DNA from: Methylocapsa sp. S129
GTDB taxonomy: Bacteria; Pseudomonadota; Alphaproteobacteria; Rhizobiales; Beijerinckiaceae
Length of the DNA stretch: 64,000 nt
NCBI RefSeq assembly: GCF_009765995.1
Contig: NZ_LMUI01000030.1
Span: forward strand, 1-64,000
Direction: 5' to 3'
The first letter of the stretch is position 1, and every line of letters starts with the position of its first letter. The translations under genes were made by a program, and so were the position numbers. The notes below the pieces were generated by a model, which searched no databases, was not told where the DNA came from, and was given only the letters and a program-made list of their open reading frames with translations. Positions 1 through 8,953 of this stretch are shown piece after piece.

Positions 1-311
1 GCCATGACCCATCGCGCCCCGCAACAAAAGGCGCTTGAATCACACATCGACCCTAATGGGAATCACTCGTGTGAATGCCGTAGCCGCCACGCGGGGCGAA
101 GGGAAACGCGCACCCATTCTCCTTGCATAGCGGGGAGAAGGCGTCATGCGAAGCATGACGGATGAGGGGCGGCGCAAACCTCGGACAGAGTTCCGCCGCC
201 GCGTCAAAATTTCCGCTCGACCCGCCGTCGGGACAGGCCGACAATGGCGCCGCGCGGCGGGTTGATTCGTTTGAGGGATTTGGCTCCAGACGGCCGGGCG
301 GAGCGGGATCG
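1..311. other. Non-coding leader with partial composite repeat
   Basis: No convincing gene ends or starts here. At about 110-165 there is a stretch (gcggggagaagg, then gatgagggg) resembling the ends of the composite palindromic repeats near 25.7 kb and 32.5 kb, so it is probably a degraded copy. The reading frames through it, on both strands, look like shadows. The ribosome-binding site of the following gene (GGAG) lies at 299-302. Confidence 0.4.
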
Positions 312-1529
312 ATGGCGGGCCTTCACGAGCGCGACGAATTGCACAGGCCGCTGGGCCTGGCCGCGCCGCCATCCAGGCGGGCTGCGCCCTATGGACGGCT
401 CGCCTTGCTGGCCGGGGCGGCGCTTGTCGTCGGCCTCGGCGTTTTCCTTGTGGAAACGGACGATCATCTGGGCGGCGAACCCTATGCCGTCGCCTCCGTC
501 GACATGCACCCCCCAGCGCCGCCGGCCCCTCCGGCGGTCGCGCCAAATGCCCCCGCGGTGGCGCCTGCCGGTCCGTTCGCGCCCTCTTCGGCCAGCCAGG
601 TCGAGATGTCGAGCGGCGTCAAAGTGGTGCGCGGAGGCGGGATGGCCGCGCCGGGCTCGCTGATTATCCAGGTGCCCGACACGATCGGGCTGCATCTGAC
701 GCCGGCGCCGGACAAACGGCTGGTCGACAAATCCCGATATGGCCTGCTGCCGCGCATTGGCGCCGATGGAACGCGCCCCTCGGAGGCTTACGCCAGGCCG
801 CCGCTGATAGCGGGCAAGCTCAAGGCCGGCGCGCCGCGCATTGCGCTGCTGGTCGGCGGTCTCGGCTTGAGCGAAAGCGGCACGCAAGACGCGATCGTCA
901 AACTGCCCGGCGCCGTGTCGCTGGGATTTGCGCCCTATGGCGCGGATGTCGAACAGGACGCCGCGCAGGCGCGCGAGGCGGGCCATGAGGCGTTCCTGCA
1001 GGCGCCGATGGAGCCCTTCGACTATCCCGCCAATAATCCGGGCCCGCACACGCTGCTCAGCACGCTTTCGCAAGGCGAGAATCTCGACAATCTGCATTGG
1101 CTGATGGCGCGTTTCACCGGCTATGTCGGCGTGACGAATTTCCTCGGCGCGAAATTCACCGCCGACAGGGGCGCGCTGTCGCCCGTGCTCAGCGAAATCG
1201 CGATGCGCGGGCTTCTTTATCTGGACGACGGGTCGTCGCCGCGCAGCCTGGCGCGGGACATCGCGCCGGGCCTCAATCTTCGCGCCGCGGCCGCCGATGT
1301 CGTGATCGACGCCGACCAGTCGCCGCAGGCGATCGAGGCGGCGCTCATCAAGCTCGAGGCTTTGGCGCGCGCCAATGGCGCGGCGATCGGCGTCGCCACG
1401 GCGCTGCCGGTCAGCGTCGACCATATCGGGCGCTGGGCGGCAGGCCTTGAAGCGCGGGGCCTCGCGCTGGTCCCGCTCTCGTCGATCGCAGCGCGGGCGC
1501 CCGGCCCCGCCGCGCAAGCCAATCCCTGA
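312..1529 (+). CDS. Divergent polysaccharide deacetylase family protein (YibQ-type)
   Basis: A 405-residue envelope protein. The N-terminal part has one transmembrane segment (about residues 27-48) and a long Pro/Ala-rich linker. The C-terminal half, from about residue 175, has the divergent polysaccharide deacetylase fold (formerly DUF610) with RIALLVGGLGLSESGT, the EAFLQAPMEPFDYP stretch and VTNFLGAKF. Family members are periplasmic or membrane-anchored and are thought to act on envelope polysaccharide; the substrate is unknown. The frame is open from 162, but ATG 312 is chosen because GGAG lies 9 bases upstream and the transmembrane segment then sits near the N-terminus. It is followed 21 bases later by rppH on the same strand, probably cotranscribed. 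Confidence 0.85.
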   Translation: MAGLHERDELHRPLGLAAPPSRRAAPYGRLALLAGAALVVGLGVFLVETDDHLGGEPYAVASVDMHPPAPPAPPAVAPNAPAVAPAGPFAPSSASQVEMSSGVKVVRGGGMAAPGSLIIQVPDTIGLHLTPAPDKRLVDKSRYGLLPRIGADGTRPSEAYARPPLIAGKLKAGAPRIALLVGGLGLSESGTQDAIVKLPGAVSLGFAPYGADVEQDAAQAREAGHEAFLQAPMEPFDYPANNPGPHTLLSTLSQGENLDNLHWLMARFTGYVGVTNFLGAKFTADRGALSPVLSEIAMRGLLYLDDGSSPRSLARDIAPGLNLRAAAADVVIDADQSPQAIEAALIKLEALARANGAAIGVATALPVSVDHIGRWAAGLEARGLALVPLSSIAARAPGPAAQANP

Positions 1530-1550
1530 TCGCGGCGAACGGAGCGGGTG

Positions 1551-2063
1551 ATGACGAAGGACGAATTGCCCTATCGCCGCAATGTCGGCGCGGCGGTCTT
1601 CAATCGCGCGGGCGAAGTATTCCTCGGTCGCCGCAAGAAGCGGCGCGGCGGCATGGAGCTTGTCGCGGGCCATGAATGGCAAATGCCGCAGGGCGGCATC
1701 GACGAAGGGGAGGCGCCGCTTGAGGCGGCGCGGCGCGAACTTTTCGAGGAAACCAATATTTCGCACGTTGCGCTGCTCGCCGAGGCGCCGGACTGGCTGA
1801 GCTATGACCTGCCGCCCGAAGCCCTGGCGGGGCGGTGGAAGGGGCGCTATCGCGGCCAGACGCAGAAATGGTTCGCGTTCCGCTTCGAAGGAGATGACAG
1901 CGAGATTGACATCGACCGGCCGGGCGGGGGCGCTTTCGAGCCGGAATTCGAGGCCTGGCGCTGGGCGCCGCTGGAGACCTTGCCGGGGCTGATCGTGTCC
2001 TTCAAGCGGCCGGTTTACGAGGCGGTTGTCGCGGCGTTCAAAAACCTCATCGCCCGGCCATGA
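1551..2063 (+). CDS. rppH: RNA pyrophosphohydrolase RppH (NudH)
   Basis: A 170-residue Nudix hydrolase of the RppH family, which removes pyrophosphate from the 5' end of triphosphorylated mRNA and so starts decay. The N-terminal [11 protein letters not shown] and the tryptophan-rich C-terminal half ([11 protein letters not shown]) are typical. The Nudix box spans residues 48-70, with the catalytic RELFEE at 62-67. The usual glycine after EET is asparagine (N69). ATG 1551 has GGAG 7 bases upstream; the preceding in-frame GTG is less likely. It converges with the zeta-subunit gene and the two 3' ends overlap by 17 bases. Confidence 0.93.
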   Translation: MTKDELPYRRNVGAAVFNRAGEVFLGRRKKRRGGMELVAGHEWQMPQGGIDEGEAPLEAARRELFEETNISHVALLAEAPDWLSYDLPPEALAGRWKGRYRGQTQKWFAFRFEGDDSEIDIDRPGGGAFEPEFEAWRWAPLETLPGLIVSFKRPVYEAVVAAFKNLIARP

Positions 2064-2370
2064 TCTCGGCTTTGGCCTGATCCATCGTCTCGGCCATTTT
2101 GCGGCGGATGCGGTTGCCTGATAATTCGACCCTGGCCTGCGCAAGGCTGGTCTGGATGATCTTGAAAAGTCCGTCCGGGTCGGCGACGCCGACCTGACCG
2201 GCGACGAGCGCGGCGGCGTAGGAATCGGCCTCCGCGCCGCTCAGGCCCAGCAATTGCGCGAGCCATAATCCCAGCAGCTTGTTCCGGCGCGCGAGCGCCT
2301 TGAAGGCCAGTTCCTCATCGACCGCGAAACGCTTCTCGAAGGCCTCTTCGCGATTGTCGAACTCGCTCAT
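2047..2370 (-). CDS. F1FO-ATPase inhibitor subunit zeta (DUF1476)
   Basis: A 107-residue soluble protein matching the DUF1476 family, shown in Paracoccus denitrificans to be the zeta subunit that inhibits ATP hydrolysis by the F1FO-ATPase. The N-terminal inhibitory stretch ([19 protein letters not shown]) is intact, followed by the helical body ([15 protein letters not shown]). The frame is open further upstream, but the ATG at 2370 has a strong GGAGG 6 bases before it and gives the family's normal length. No ATP synthase genes are nearby; the family is usually encoded apart from them. Confidence 0.9.
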   Translation of the reverse strand: MSEFDNREEAFEKRFAVDEELAFKALARRNKLLGLWLAQLLGLSGAEADSYAAALVAGQVGVADPDGLFKIIQTSLAQARVELSGNRIRRKMAETMDQAKAEIMAGR

Positions 2371-2492
2371 GGCGTCCTCCCGGTTGGTTCTTCGCCTCGT
2401 ACGCTGCGTTAACTTGATTTTTGACGCTTCGATGCGCCAAACCACCTTGGAAGAGGATGTCGGCAGCAGAAAGAAAACCATAGACGCATTGG

Positions 2493-3170
2493 TCAGGCCA
2501 TCTTTCCGCCAGCGCTTTCATAGAATGCAGCGAGTTGTCTCGCGAGCATTCCGCCGAGCAACTCTTCCATCGCCGAAACATCGACGGTGTCGTTATTGCG
2601 CCACGCCGCGTCTGCACGATCAAGCGCGTCAAAATAACCCCTTCTGTCGGAGACAATCTGATCTGGAATAGTAGGATATCCAGGCAACATGAAACCCGAC
2701 CGCACCGTCAGAACGACGTAAGACACAATCCGCGATGTCCTGCCGTTTCCATCTGCAAAAGGATGTATCCAATTGAGTCTCCACATGACATAGGCGGCCA
2801 AATGGATAGCGGTGGAATGCGCCCAATTGTCGTTGACGTAGTCGCACATTTGCTCGACGAGTTCAGGAACGAGGTGAGCTTCGGGCGGCCGATGTTTGCT
2901 ATGGCTTATTTCGACCGGCCCAGGTCGGAAATTGCCGGCGAACAAGCTGATCCCTGCAAGCGCCTCCCGTTGGAGCGTTAAGACGGTGGAGAGGCGCAGC
3001 TTGAAGGAGCCTTGCTCCAAAGCTGACTGAGATATGGCGACGCCTGCGTCATATTGCCTTAACCCGTTTCTCGCTTCGGCCTCAGCGCGCGCCAAGTCAT
3101 CTCGAATCAAGTCAGGCTCGATAGCCCTGCTCTCTCGTCGCGGATCAGCGCTTTCCGGCATCGCGTTCAC
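2493..3170 (-). CDS. Fic family protein (AMP-transferase toxin)
   Basis: A 225-residue Fic-domain protein. The complete catalytic motif HPFADGNGRTSR is at residues 136-147, with the catalytic His136, Asp140 and both Arg residues in place. Fic enzymes with this motif transfer AMP from ATP to hydroxyl side chains of target proteins. No inhibitory helix is obvious in this protein, so it fits a class I system in which a separate small antitoxin supplies it. The upstream gene is that candidate: it overlaps this start by 26 bases, which implies translational coupling. Targets cannot be inferred. Confidence 0.88.
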   Translation of the reverse strand: MNAMPESADPRRESRAIEPDLIRDDLARAEAEARNGLRQYDAGVAISQSALEQGSFKLRLSTVLTLQREALAGISLFAGNFRPGPVEISHSKHRPPEAHLVPELVEQMCDYVNDNWAHSTAIHLAAYVMWRLNWIHPFADGNGRTSRIVSYVVLTVRSGFMLPGYPTIPDQIVSDRRGYFDALDRADAAWRNNDTVDVSAMEELLGGMLARQLAAFYESAGGKMA

Positions 3171-3336
3171 GAGCGATCGATTCCGCCTGCTGGTTAATCA
3201 TTTCGCGCGTGATCAGCTTGTTTTCGAAGGCCGTATTGCCGTACGCGAAACTACGACGCTGCTCTTCTCGCTGCCGCGCGGAGGGTTGGGCTTTTTTTGC
3301 TGCTTCCAGCAAAGATTCCAAAGCACGCTCCACCAT
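3145..3336 (-). CDS. Small Fic antitoxin (VbhA-like)
   Basis: A 63-residue, mostly helical, charged protein directly upstream of and overlapping fic. The segment SFAYGNTAFENKLITREM resembles the inhibitory helix of class I Fic antitoxins, with the key glutamate followed by Asn. The position four residues before that glutamate, normally Ser or Thr in the [S/T]xxxE[G/N] motif, is Asn. ATG 3336 has a perfect AGGAGG 7 bases upstream; the open frame extends further but without a better start. Antitoxin function is inferred from length, motif and overlap. Confidence 0.75.
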   Translation of the reverse strand: MVERALESLLEAAKKAQPSARQREEQRRSFAYGNTAFENKLITREMINQQAESIARERDAGKR

Positions 3337-3456
3337 GTTCGCCTCCTGACATTCATCCAATCGAATCATAGGAGCGCATCGTTTACAAGCGATGATCATT
3401 CCCCTCAACGGCCAGCCGACCGCGCACTGGCGACCTTCCCCCAGTCGCCCCAGTCT

Positions 3457-4098
3457 TCATAGGCAGGCGCGCGCCAGCATCTGAAAAGCGCGCGCGCGAT
3501 GCGACAATGCGAGCGAACCGTCGGCGGGGATCCCGTGCTTTTCCTCGGCGCTCATCTCGCCAAAGCCGCGCGAATGTCCGTCCGGCAGGAAGATCGGATC
3601 ATAGCCGAAACCATTGTTCCCCTTTGGCGGAAAAACGAGCGTTCCGTCGACGCGCCCTTCGAAATATTCGACATGGTCGTCGGGCCACGCGATCACCAGA
3701 GCGCTGATGAAATGCGCGCGCCAGGGCCGCGGCGCCTTGACGGCCAAAAGCTCCTGTTGAACCCGCGTCATGGCCGCGGAAAAATCCTTGGAGCCGCCGG
3801 CCCAACGCGCGGAATAAATGCCGGGCGCGCCGTCCAGAGCTTCGACGCAAAGGCCGGAATCGTCCGCCAGCGCCGGCATTTTGGCGGCGCGCGCGGCGGC
3901 GAAAGCTTTCAGTTTGGCGTTGGCCTCGAAGGTGTCGCCGGTCTCTTCCGGCTCGGGCAGGCCAAGATCGCCGGCGCTGACGACCGCGATCCGCCAGGGT
4001 TCGAGAAGCTCGCGAAATTCGCGCAGCTTTCCCGCATTATGGGTCGCCGCGACGAGCGGTCCGGTCAGTTTCCGATGCACGCGGCGCGCCTCATTCAT
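3457..4098 (-). CDS. rdgB: dITP/XTP pyrophosphatase RdgB (HAM1)
   Basis: A 213-residue RdgB/HAM1 house-cleaning enzyme that hydrolyses non-canonical purine triphosphates (dITP, XTP) to monophosphates. Visible family signatures are [11 protein letters not shown] near the N-terminus, [38 protein letters not shown] and LSHRARAF. The start overlaps the stop of the upstream M48 peptidase gene as ATGA (4095-4098), so the two are translationally coupled in one operon with the nuclease gene before them. Confidence 0.95.
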   Translation of the reverse strand: MNEARRVHRKLTGPLVAATHNAGKLREFRELLEPWRIAVVSAGDLGLPEPEETGDTFEANAKLKAFAAARAAKMPALADDSGLCVEALDGAPGIYSARWAGGSKDFSAAMTRVQQELLAVKAPRPWRAHFISALVIAWPDDHVEYFEGRVDGTLVFPPKGNNGFGYDPIFLPDGHSRGFGEMSAEEKHGIPADGSLALSHRARAFQMLARACL

Positions 4099-5621
4099 TC
4101 GACGACGATCTTGTAGCGCGCGCCCGGTCTCAGGGCGGCGTCTTTCTCCAGCCCGTTCAGTAGCAGAAATTGCTCAACCGGACGATCCGCGATCGCCATC
4201 CGCTTGCCCATCGTCTCGGGCGTGTCGCTGGCGCCCGCTTCGACGATCTCGACGCGCAAGGGATGCGCGCTGGCCGCCTCCTGCGCGCTCAGGCGATGGA
4301 ATGAATTGATCGAGGCGCGAAAACGCGCGTCGACCGCCGGCGTCAGCGACCGCGCCGCGAAAATAAGCCGATAGACCTTCGGGCCCATGCGCACGGCGCC
4401 AAGGCGGAAGCTCCATTGATCGCCCTGCGCCACCGCCGTCGCCGCCTGAAGGTCGTCGATCTTCAAGGTCTCGACCGAGGCGGTCTTCAATCCGTCGATC
4501 CAGCCCGAGGCGATCGTCGTCTCCAGGGCGGTCGATGGATCGACATTGACGCTGTCGAGCCGCAGCGCCTGGGCGCCGCCTTCGCCGACGCCGATCAGAG
4601 CCACCGACTGGTTCTCGAGCACGAAGCCCTCGGGCGCGGCGAAGGAGAAACCGAGCTTGGGATGGACGAAACGCGGGCCGCGCACCAGGCCTTCGGAGGG
4701 ATCATCGCCGAACGACAGGCCGCTGATCGCCGAGAGATAGGCGTCGCGTCCGCTGTCGCCGACGCCCGGTGCGCCGATCTGGCGCGCCTCGACCACCGCC
4801 TGGGCGATGCGTTCGGGAGTCGAGGGATGGGTCGACATCATGTCGGGCTTGCCGGCATTGGCGTTTTCGCCCAGCAGCGAGGCGCGCATCGCCGTCCAGC
4901 GGCCGAGCGAGGAGAGGAAGCGCGACGCGGCGAAAGGATCGTAGCCGGCCTGGCCGATGGTCTTGATGCCGATCTGATCGGCTTCGAATTCCTGCTGGCG
5001 CGAGAATTGCGCGAGGCCGAGCCGTCCCCTGGCTTCCTGCTCCTGCCCCTCGTCGGGCCGGTCGAGCACGGCGGTCGAAACCCGCGCGAACAAGGCCGCC
5101 GTCTTCTCCTTCTCGGCGCGCTTGGCCGCGTGCTGGGCGGTGACATGGGCGATTTCATGCGCCATGACGGCGGCGATCTCGGAGGAATCATTGGCGAGGG
5201 CGAGCAGGCCGCGCGTCACGAAAATATCGCCCGACGGCAAAGCGAAAGCGTTGACGATCGGCGAATTGAGGATCGTGACGCGATAGGTCTCGGAAGGCGT
5301 CTGGGTGGCGGGGGCGAGGCGCGTCAGAATCTCGTTGAGATAGCGCTCGGTCGTCGGCGCGCTATATTCGCCGCCAAACAGCGCGATGAGATGCTTGCGC
5401 TCGGTGCCCGCGGGCGTGCCGCCGGTGGTGCGGGGGGCGGCCGCCGGCGCCGCGCCGGCCGAAGAAGGCGCTGGCGCATCCATGGCCGAGCAGGCGGCGG
5501 CGAGCAGCGGCAAAAGACAAACGACGCCCATGCGCGCCCGGCGCCAAAAGCCCGAAGCGCGGAATTTTGGGGGGCGGCCGCCCGACCCCCCCTGCCGCCA
5601 ATGCTTCTCGCCCAACCTCAT
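4095..5621 (-). CDS. M48 family metallopeptidase lipoprotein (BepA/YfgC-like)
   Basis: A 508-residue periplasmic zinc protease. The lipobox is LLAAAC with lipidated Cys44, preceded by an unusually long basic n-region. The M48 catalytic motif HEIAH is at 155-159 and the third zinc ligand lies in EFEAD near residue 213. The C-terminal third (about 300-508) is a family-specific extension ending in a region resembling the tail of BepA-type proteases, which assist outer-membrane protein quality control. ATG 5621 overlaps the upstream stop as ATGA; an internal ATG at 5531 would give a more ordinary signal peptide and may be the real start. Confidence 0.88.
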   Translation of the reverse strand: MRLGEKHWRQGGSGGRPPKFRASGFWRRARMGVVCLLPLLAAACSAMDAPAPSSAGAAPAAAPRTTGGTPAGTERKHLIALFGGEYSAPTTERYLNEILTRLAPATQTPSETYRVTILNSPIVNAFALPSGDIFVTRGLLALANDSSEIAAVMAHEIAHVTAQHAAKRAEKEKTAALFARVSTAVLDRPDEGQEQEARGRLGLAQFSRQQEFEADQIGIKTIGQAGYDPFAASRFLSSLGRWTAMRASLLGENANAGKPDMMSTHPSTPERIAQAVVEARQIGAPGVGDSGRDAYLSAISGLSFGDDPSEGLVRGPRFVHPKLGFSFAAPEGFVLENQSVALIGVGEGGAQALRLDSVNVDPSTALETTIASGWIDGLKTASVETLKIDDLQAATAVAQGDQWSFRLGAVRMGPKVYRLIFAARSLTPAVDARFRASINSFHRLSAQEAASAHPLRVEIVEAGASDTPETMGKRMAIADRPVEQFLLLNGLEKDAALRPGARYKIVVE

Positions 5622-6451
5622 TTGCCCGGCTTCGCCTCGCTGGCCCCAGCGCCCTGGGACAATTGTTCGATCTGTTCGGGCTCGGAAATCGTCATTCTGA
5701 GCCCGAATCTGTTGTCCATCGCGCCGCGCACCCTGATTCTGGCGCCCGCAAGGGCCGACAGGACGAGGCCGGCGCGCTCGAAAGCCTTAGCCTGACGCGT
5801 GACGACGACAGCCGTAAAACTGCCGCGGCGGCCAAAGTCGAGCCAGGTCCGATCGCGGCCGGCGCCGACCCGTAGCACAACGCCCTCGACGATGGCGAAT
5901 TGTCCGTCGCGCTGGCGCAAATCATCGAGGTCGGTCGCCTCGACCACCCCATAATATGGATCGGTCCACAGGCCAAGGCCGTCGGCGCGGGCCGTATCTT
6001 CGGCGGCGAGCCGTTCGGTCTCGCAATTGCGCGCTTCGATCTCGGGCCGCACCCGCGCGAGGCCCGCCGACAGCAGCGCCAGGGATATCGACGCGGGGGC
6101 GGCCTCGCTTTGGTCTGTCAGAGACATGTCGGCGAGGAGGCGGCCCCAGCGGTCGGTCCGGGCGGCGAGGGCGCGTAAATCCACTTCGCGGCCGACAAGC
6201 TGCGACGACAGCCAGGCGCGCGCTTTTGCCGCGCTTTCCGGGTCGCCGCGGCTGGCGTCGGGAATGTCGAGCCCGGCGAGGCGCGCCACGCGCCCGTCGG
6301 CGAGGGTGATTTCCCCGCGCTCCGTGACGGATGCGACGATCGCGCGTTCGCCGCCGGCGGCGGGGCAGGCGGCGCCGGCGCGCGTGAGGCCGGCGAGCAG
6401 AAGGGCCGCGGCAAGCAAGGGGGCCATAAGATGCGGCGCGCGCCGATTCAT
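5618..6451 (-). CDS. Secreted staphylococcal-nuclease-like (thermonuclease) protein
   Basis: A 277-residue exported protein with a signal peptide (hydrophobic core about residues 8-24). The SNase-like domain covers about 40-170 (RVARLAGLDIPDASRG, then TDRWGRLLADMSL and the LLSAGLARVRP strand). A C-terminal OB-like region of about 100 residues follows. The family (COG1525) includes calcium-dependent nucleases; catalytic competence is not certain from sequence. ATG 6451 is chosen over an upstream ATG at 6493 because it places the signal peptide at the start. It heads the operon nuclease-M48-rdgB and is divergent from tRNA-Arg. Confidence 0.78.
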   Translation of the reverse strand: MNRRAPHLMAPLLAAALLLAGLTRAGAACPAAGGERAIVASVTERGEITLADGRVARLAGLDIPDASRGDPESAAKARAWLSSQLVGREVDLRALAARTDRWGRLLADMSLTDQSEAAPASISLALLSAGLARVRPEIEARNCETERLAAEDTARADGLGLWTDPYYGVVEATDLDDLRQRDGQFAIVEGVVLRVGAGRDRTWLDFGRRGSFTAVVVTRQAKAFERAGLVLSALAGARIRVRGAMDNRFGLRMTISEPEQIEQLSQGAGASEAKPGK

Positions 6452-6530
6452 GAAATCCGTCTCGACTCGCAGGTGCGAAGACTCAAATTTCATGATAGAG
6501 GCGTTTTCGCTTGCGCAAAACGGCGCCTAA

Positions 6531-6607
6531 GTCCCGGTAGCTCAGCAGGATAGAGCACAGGTTTCCTAAACCTGGGGTCAGGGGTTCGATTCCCTTCCGG
6601 GACGCCA
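6531..6607 (+). tRNA. tRNA-Arg (anticodon CCT)
   Basis: A complete 77-base cloverleaf. The 7-bp acceptor stem is GTCCCGG/CCGGGAC, the D arm is GCTC...GAGC, the anticodon stem is CAGGT/ACCTG with loop TTCCTAA, and the T arm is AGGGG-TTCGATT-CCCTT. The discriminator base is G and CCA is encoded. Anticodon CCT reads AGG arginine codons. No duplicated 3' end of this gene was seen elsewhere in the window, so there is no sign that an element has integrated here. Confidence 0.97.
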
Positions 6608-6771
6608 TGCCTTCAAAGCTCGAAACGCCCTTGATTGTCGCGGCGGCATGCGCAGGGCTCCGGCCGGCGCGCGCTCGTTTAAATTTTATTAAACTTTGCT
6701 GTGAGACCTTGGCGACTTGGGGGACACAAACCCGCCGCTGGCATGCGGCGCCCGAACGCAGGAGGCCGCCC

Positions 6772-7023
6772 GTGCTGTCGAAACCCTCGTCCTGGTCCTA
6801 TCAATTCAGCAAGCCGATCGCGCTCAAGGACGGTCGGAAGATCGCAACCCTGGCGGAGGCGCGCGACTTCGTTCTTGCACTGCCGAGCGCGCGCCAGATC
6901 GCGCCCCTTTGGCAATATGCCGTCGCGCTGATGCTGGAGGTCGCCTATCGCAGCGGCAAGCCCGCGCTCACCGGCGCGCGGATGCAACTCAAATATGCGC
7001 TGAGGGCCGAAGGGCTACTTTGA
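6772..7023 (+). CDS. Conserved small hypothetical protein
   Basis: An 83-residue protein with a coding-like composition (WSYQFSKPIALKDGRKIATL, then a helical C-terminus rich in Leu and Ala). I cannot assign a function; similar short proteins are common in Rhizobiales genomes. The longer open frame begins inside the tRNA at its CCA end and is not credible. A GTG at 6772 has a perfect AGGAGG 7 bases upstream and defines the start. No signal peptide or transmembrane segment is apparent. Confidence 0.7.
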   Translation: MLSKPSSWSYQFSKPIALKDGRKIATLAEARDFVLALPSARQIAPLWQYAVALMLEVAYRSGKPALTGARMQLKYALRAEGLL

Positions 7024-7385
7024 CGATTCCGCCGCGGCGTCATCGACCCCAATTCCGCCGCTTGGAGACCTAGCGCGCCGGTGAGCCCCAGGGGCTCGCC
7101 GGAACATCGAATTGCGGAGGAGCGTGACCAATGGGTAGAGGTCACGACCTCTGGATTGCTTCGCTCCGCTCGCAATGACGATGCGAGCTTGGCGGCCATC
7201 GAAGCGCCGCGGACCCCATCGCTGCAAATTCCGCTCAAAAACCGCCGCCGGCGCCGGGCGAAATAATTTTGCGTCCGCTGGTCCGAATGCGGCTTGCCGT
7301 TCGTCTCTGCTCCCAGGGCTCGCGAGCGCTGTCGACGTCGATGTCGCGCGCGCGGCCCGGGGCTCGAGCAGCGGAAGGCCGGATT
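7024..7385. other. Intergenic region with two hairpins
   Basis: No gene is visible. A near-perfect palindrome at about 7079-7100 (GAGCCCC-A-GGGGCTC with matching flanks) could end transcription from the hypothetical gene, although no T-run follows. At about 7154-7178 lies ATTGCTTCGCTCCGCTCGCAAT, a small inverted repeat of a kind dispersed in alphaproteobacterial genomes. A GGAAGG sequence at the right edge serves the MFS gene. Confidence 0.5.
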
Positions 7386-8819
7386 ATGATGGAACGGGAT
7401 GACAAGGCGGTGAGGACGTGGGCGCTCATCCTCACGTCGGCGGCGTCGCTGATGGTCGCGCTCGATGCGCTGGTGGTCTCGACGGCGCTGGCGGAGATGG
7501 GGCGTGAATTCGGCGCCTCGATCGAGTCGCTCGAATGGACCGTGAACGCCTATACCCTCAGTTTCGCGGTGTTGCTGATGACGGGCGCGGCGCTGGGCGA
7601 TCGATACGGCCGCCGCGGCGTGTTCGCCGCCGGCTTGACGCTGTTCACGGCGGCCTCGGCCGCATGCGCGCTCGCCCCCGGCATCGGCTGGCTGATCGCG
7701 GCGCGCGCGATTCAAGGCGTTGGCGCGGCGACGGTCATGCCGCTGGCGCTGGCGCAGGTCAGCGCGGCCTTCCCGCCCGAGCGCCGGGGCTGGGCGCTCG
7801 GCATCTATAGCAGCGTCACGGCGCTCTCGAGTGTCGTCGGCCCCGCCGTCGGCGGCGCCATCACGCAAGGCCTGGCGTGGCAATGGATTTTCTGGCTCAA
7901 CGTCCCGATCGGGCTGATCGCCGTCGCGCTGACCTTCGCCCGCCTGCGCGAAACCTTCGGACCGCGCGCGCCGTTGGACATGGGCGGCCTGACGCTCGCC
8001 ACCGGCGGCGCCTTCGCTCTCGTCTGGGCGCTTGTGCGCGCCAACGCGGCGGGCTGGGGGAGCCCGGAGATCGTCGCGTCGTTGACAGCAGGCGCTGTGC
8101 TCGTTGCGTTGTTCGTGGTGTGGGAGCGGCGCTGCGCCGCGCCGATGATGCCAATGCGCCTCTTTCGCATCCGCGCATTCGCCGCCGGCAACGCCGCGAT
8201 GTTCCTGCTCAATGGCGCGCTGATGGGCGCCATATTCTTCATGGCGCAGTTTCAGCAGGCCGCGCTTGGCCAGAGTCCCTTCGCCGCCGGATTGCGGCTG
8301 CTGCCTTGGGGCGTCGCGCTCGTCCTGACGGCGCCCAAAGCGAGCGCGATCGCCGACCGGCTCGGCGAGTCGGGCGCGGTCGTCTTTGGCTTGCTGCTGC
8401 AGGCGATCGGTTTGGGCGGGATCGCGCTCCTTGCGCGGCCGGGGATGGCCTATGCCGAGATGATCGCGCCGATGATCGCCGCCGGCGCCGGTTTTGCGAT
8501 GGCGATACCGATCGTCCAGAAATCGGTCGTCAGCGCGGCCCCGGCGCAGGATATCGGCAAGGCGTCGGGCGCGCTCAGCATGATCCGCCAGCTTGGCGGC
8601 GCGTTCGGAATCGCGCTCGCCGTCGCCGTATTCGCCCAGGCCGGAAGCCGCGCGACGCCACAGGCGTTCAGCGAAGGATTCGCGGCCGCGATGGGCGTCG
8701 CCGCGATCCTGTCCTTCGCCGGCGCCATCGCCGGGCTATGGCTGCCGGCCCGGCGGCGAGCGAGGCCGGCGAAAGCGCCGGCCGTTGCTGAGCCGGCGCT
8801 GGAGCATGAATTGCTGTGA
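7386..8819 (+). CDS. MFS transporter, DHA2 family (EmrB/QacA-type, 14 TMS)
   Basis: A 477-residue membrane protein with about 14 hydrophobic segments. MFS signatures: LDALVVSTALAEMGREF at the end of TM1, GDRYGRRGVF in the loop 2-3 motif A, and GPAVGGAI of motif C in TM5, which marks drug:proton antiporters. DHA2 members export drugs, dyes or other hydrophobic compounds using the proton gradient. The substrate is unknown and no regulator or membrane-fusion partner gene is adjacent. The start is one of two consecutive ATGs (7386/7389) after GGAAGG; the upstream extension is repeat-derived. Confidence 0.88.
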   Translation: MMERDDKAVRTWALILTSAASLMVALDALVVSTALAEMGREFGASIESLEWTVNAYTLSFAVLLMTGAALGDRYGRRGVFAAGLTLFTAASAACALAPGIGWLIAARAIQGVGAATVMPLALAQVSAAFPPERRGWALGIYSSVTALSSVVGPAVGGAITQGLAWQWIFWLNVPIGLIAVALTFARLRETFGPRAPLDMGGLTLATGGAFALVWALVRANAAGWGSPEIVASLTAGAVLVALFVVWERRCAAPMMPMRLFRIRAFAAGNAAMFLLNGALMGAIFFMAQFQQAALGQSPFAAGLRLLPWGVALVLTAPKASAIADRLGESGAVVFGLLLQAIGLGGIALLARPGMAYAEMIAPMIAAGAGFAMAIPIVQKSVVSAAPAQDIGKASGALSMIRQLGGAFGIALAVAVFAQAGSRATPQAFSEGFAAAMGVAAILSFAGAIAGLWLPARRRARPAKAPAVAEPALEHELL

Positions 8820-8953
8820 GGGCATCACGCTATCGCCGTCAATCGCCGCCGCTTCTTTCGACGCCTGAACTCTGTCCCGCCGTTCGAAACGATCGCGGCT
8901 TCCGGTTCGCGTTCCGTCGTGACGCATCGATCCAAAGAGCGGGCCTAATTCTA

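Noticed and set aside
204-2144. A 646-codon open frame on the minus strand
   Set aside because: It is antisense to the deacetylase and rppH genes, is Arg-rich and has no recognisable motif; long antisense frames are expected at this GC content.
4416-5795. A 459-codon plus-strand frame
   Set aside because: It is the shadow of the M48 peptidase gene, whose HEIAH motif and lipobox are on the other strand.
6531-6607. tRNA-Arg as an element attachment site
   Set aside because: No duplicated tRNA 3' end or integrase was found downstream; the genes after it are ordinary.
6607-6771. ATG at the tRNA CCA end as the start of the 83-aa gene
   Set aside because: The ATG overlaps the tRNA terminus and has no ribosome-binding site, while GTG 6772 follows a perfect AGGAGG.
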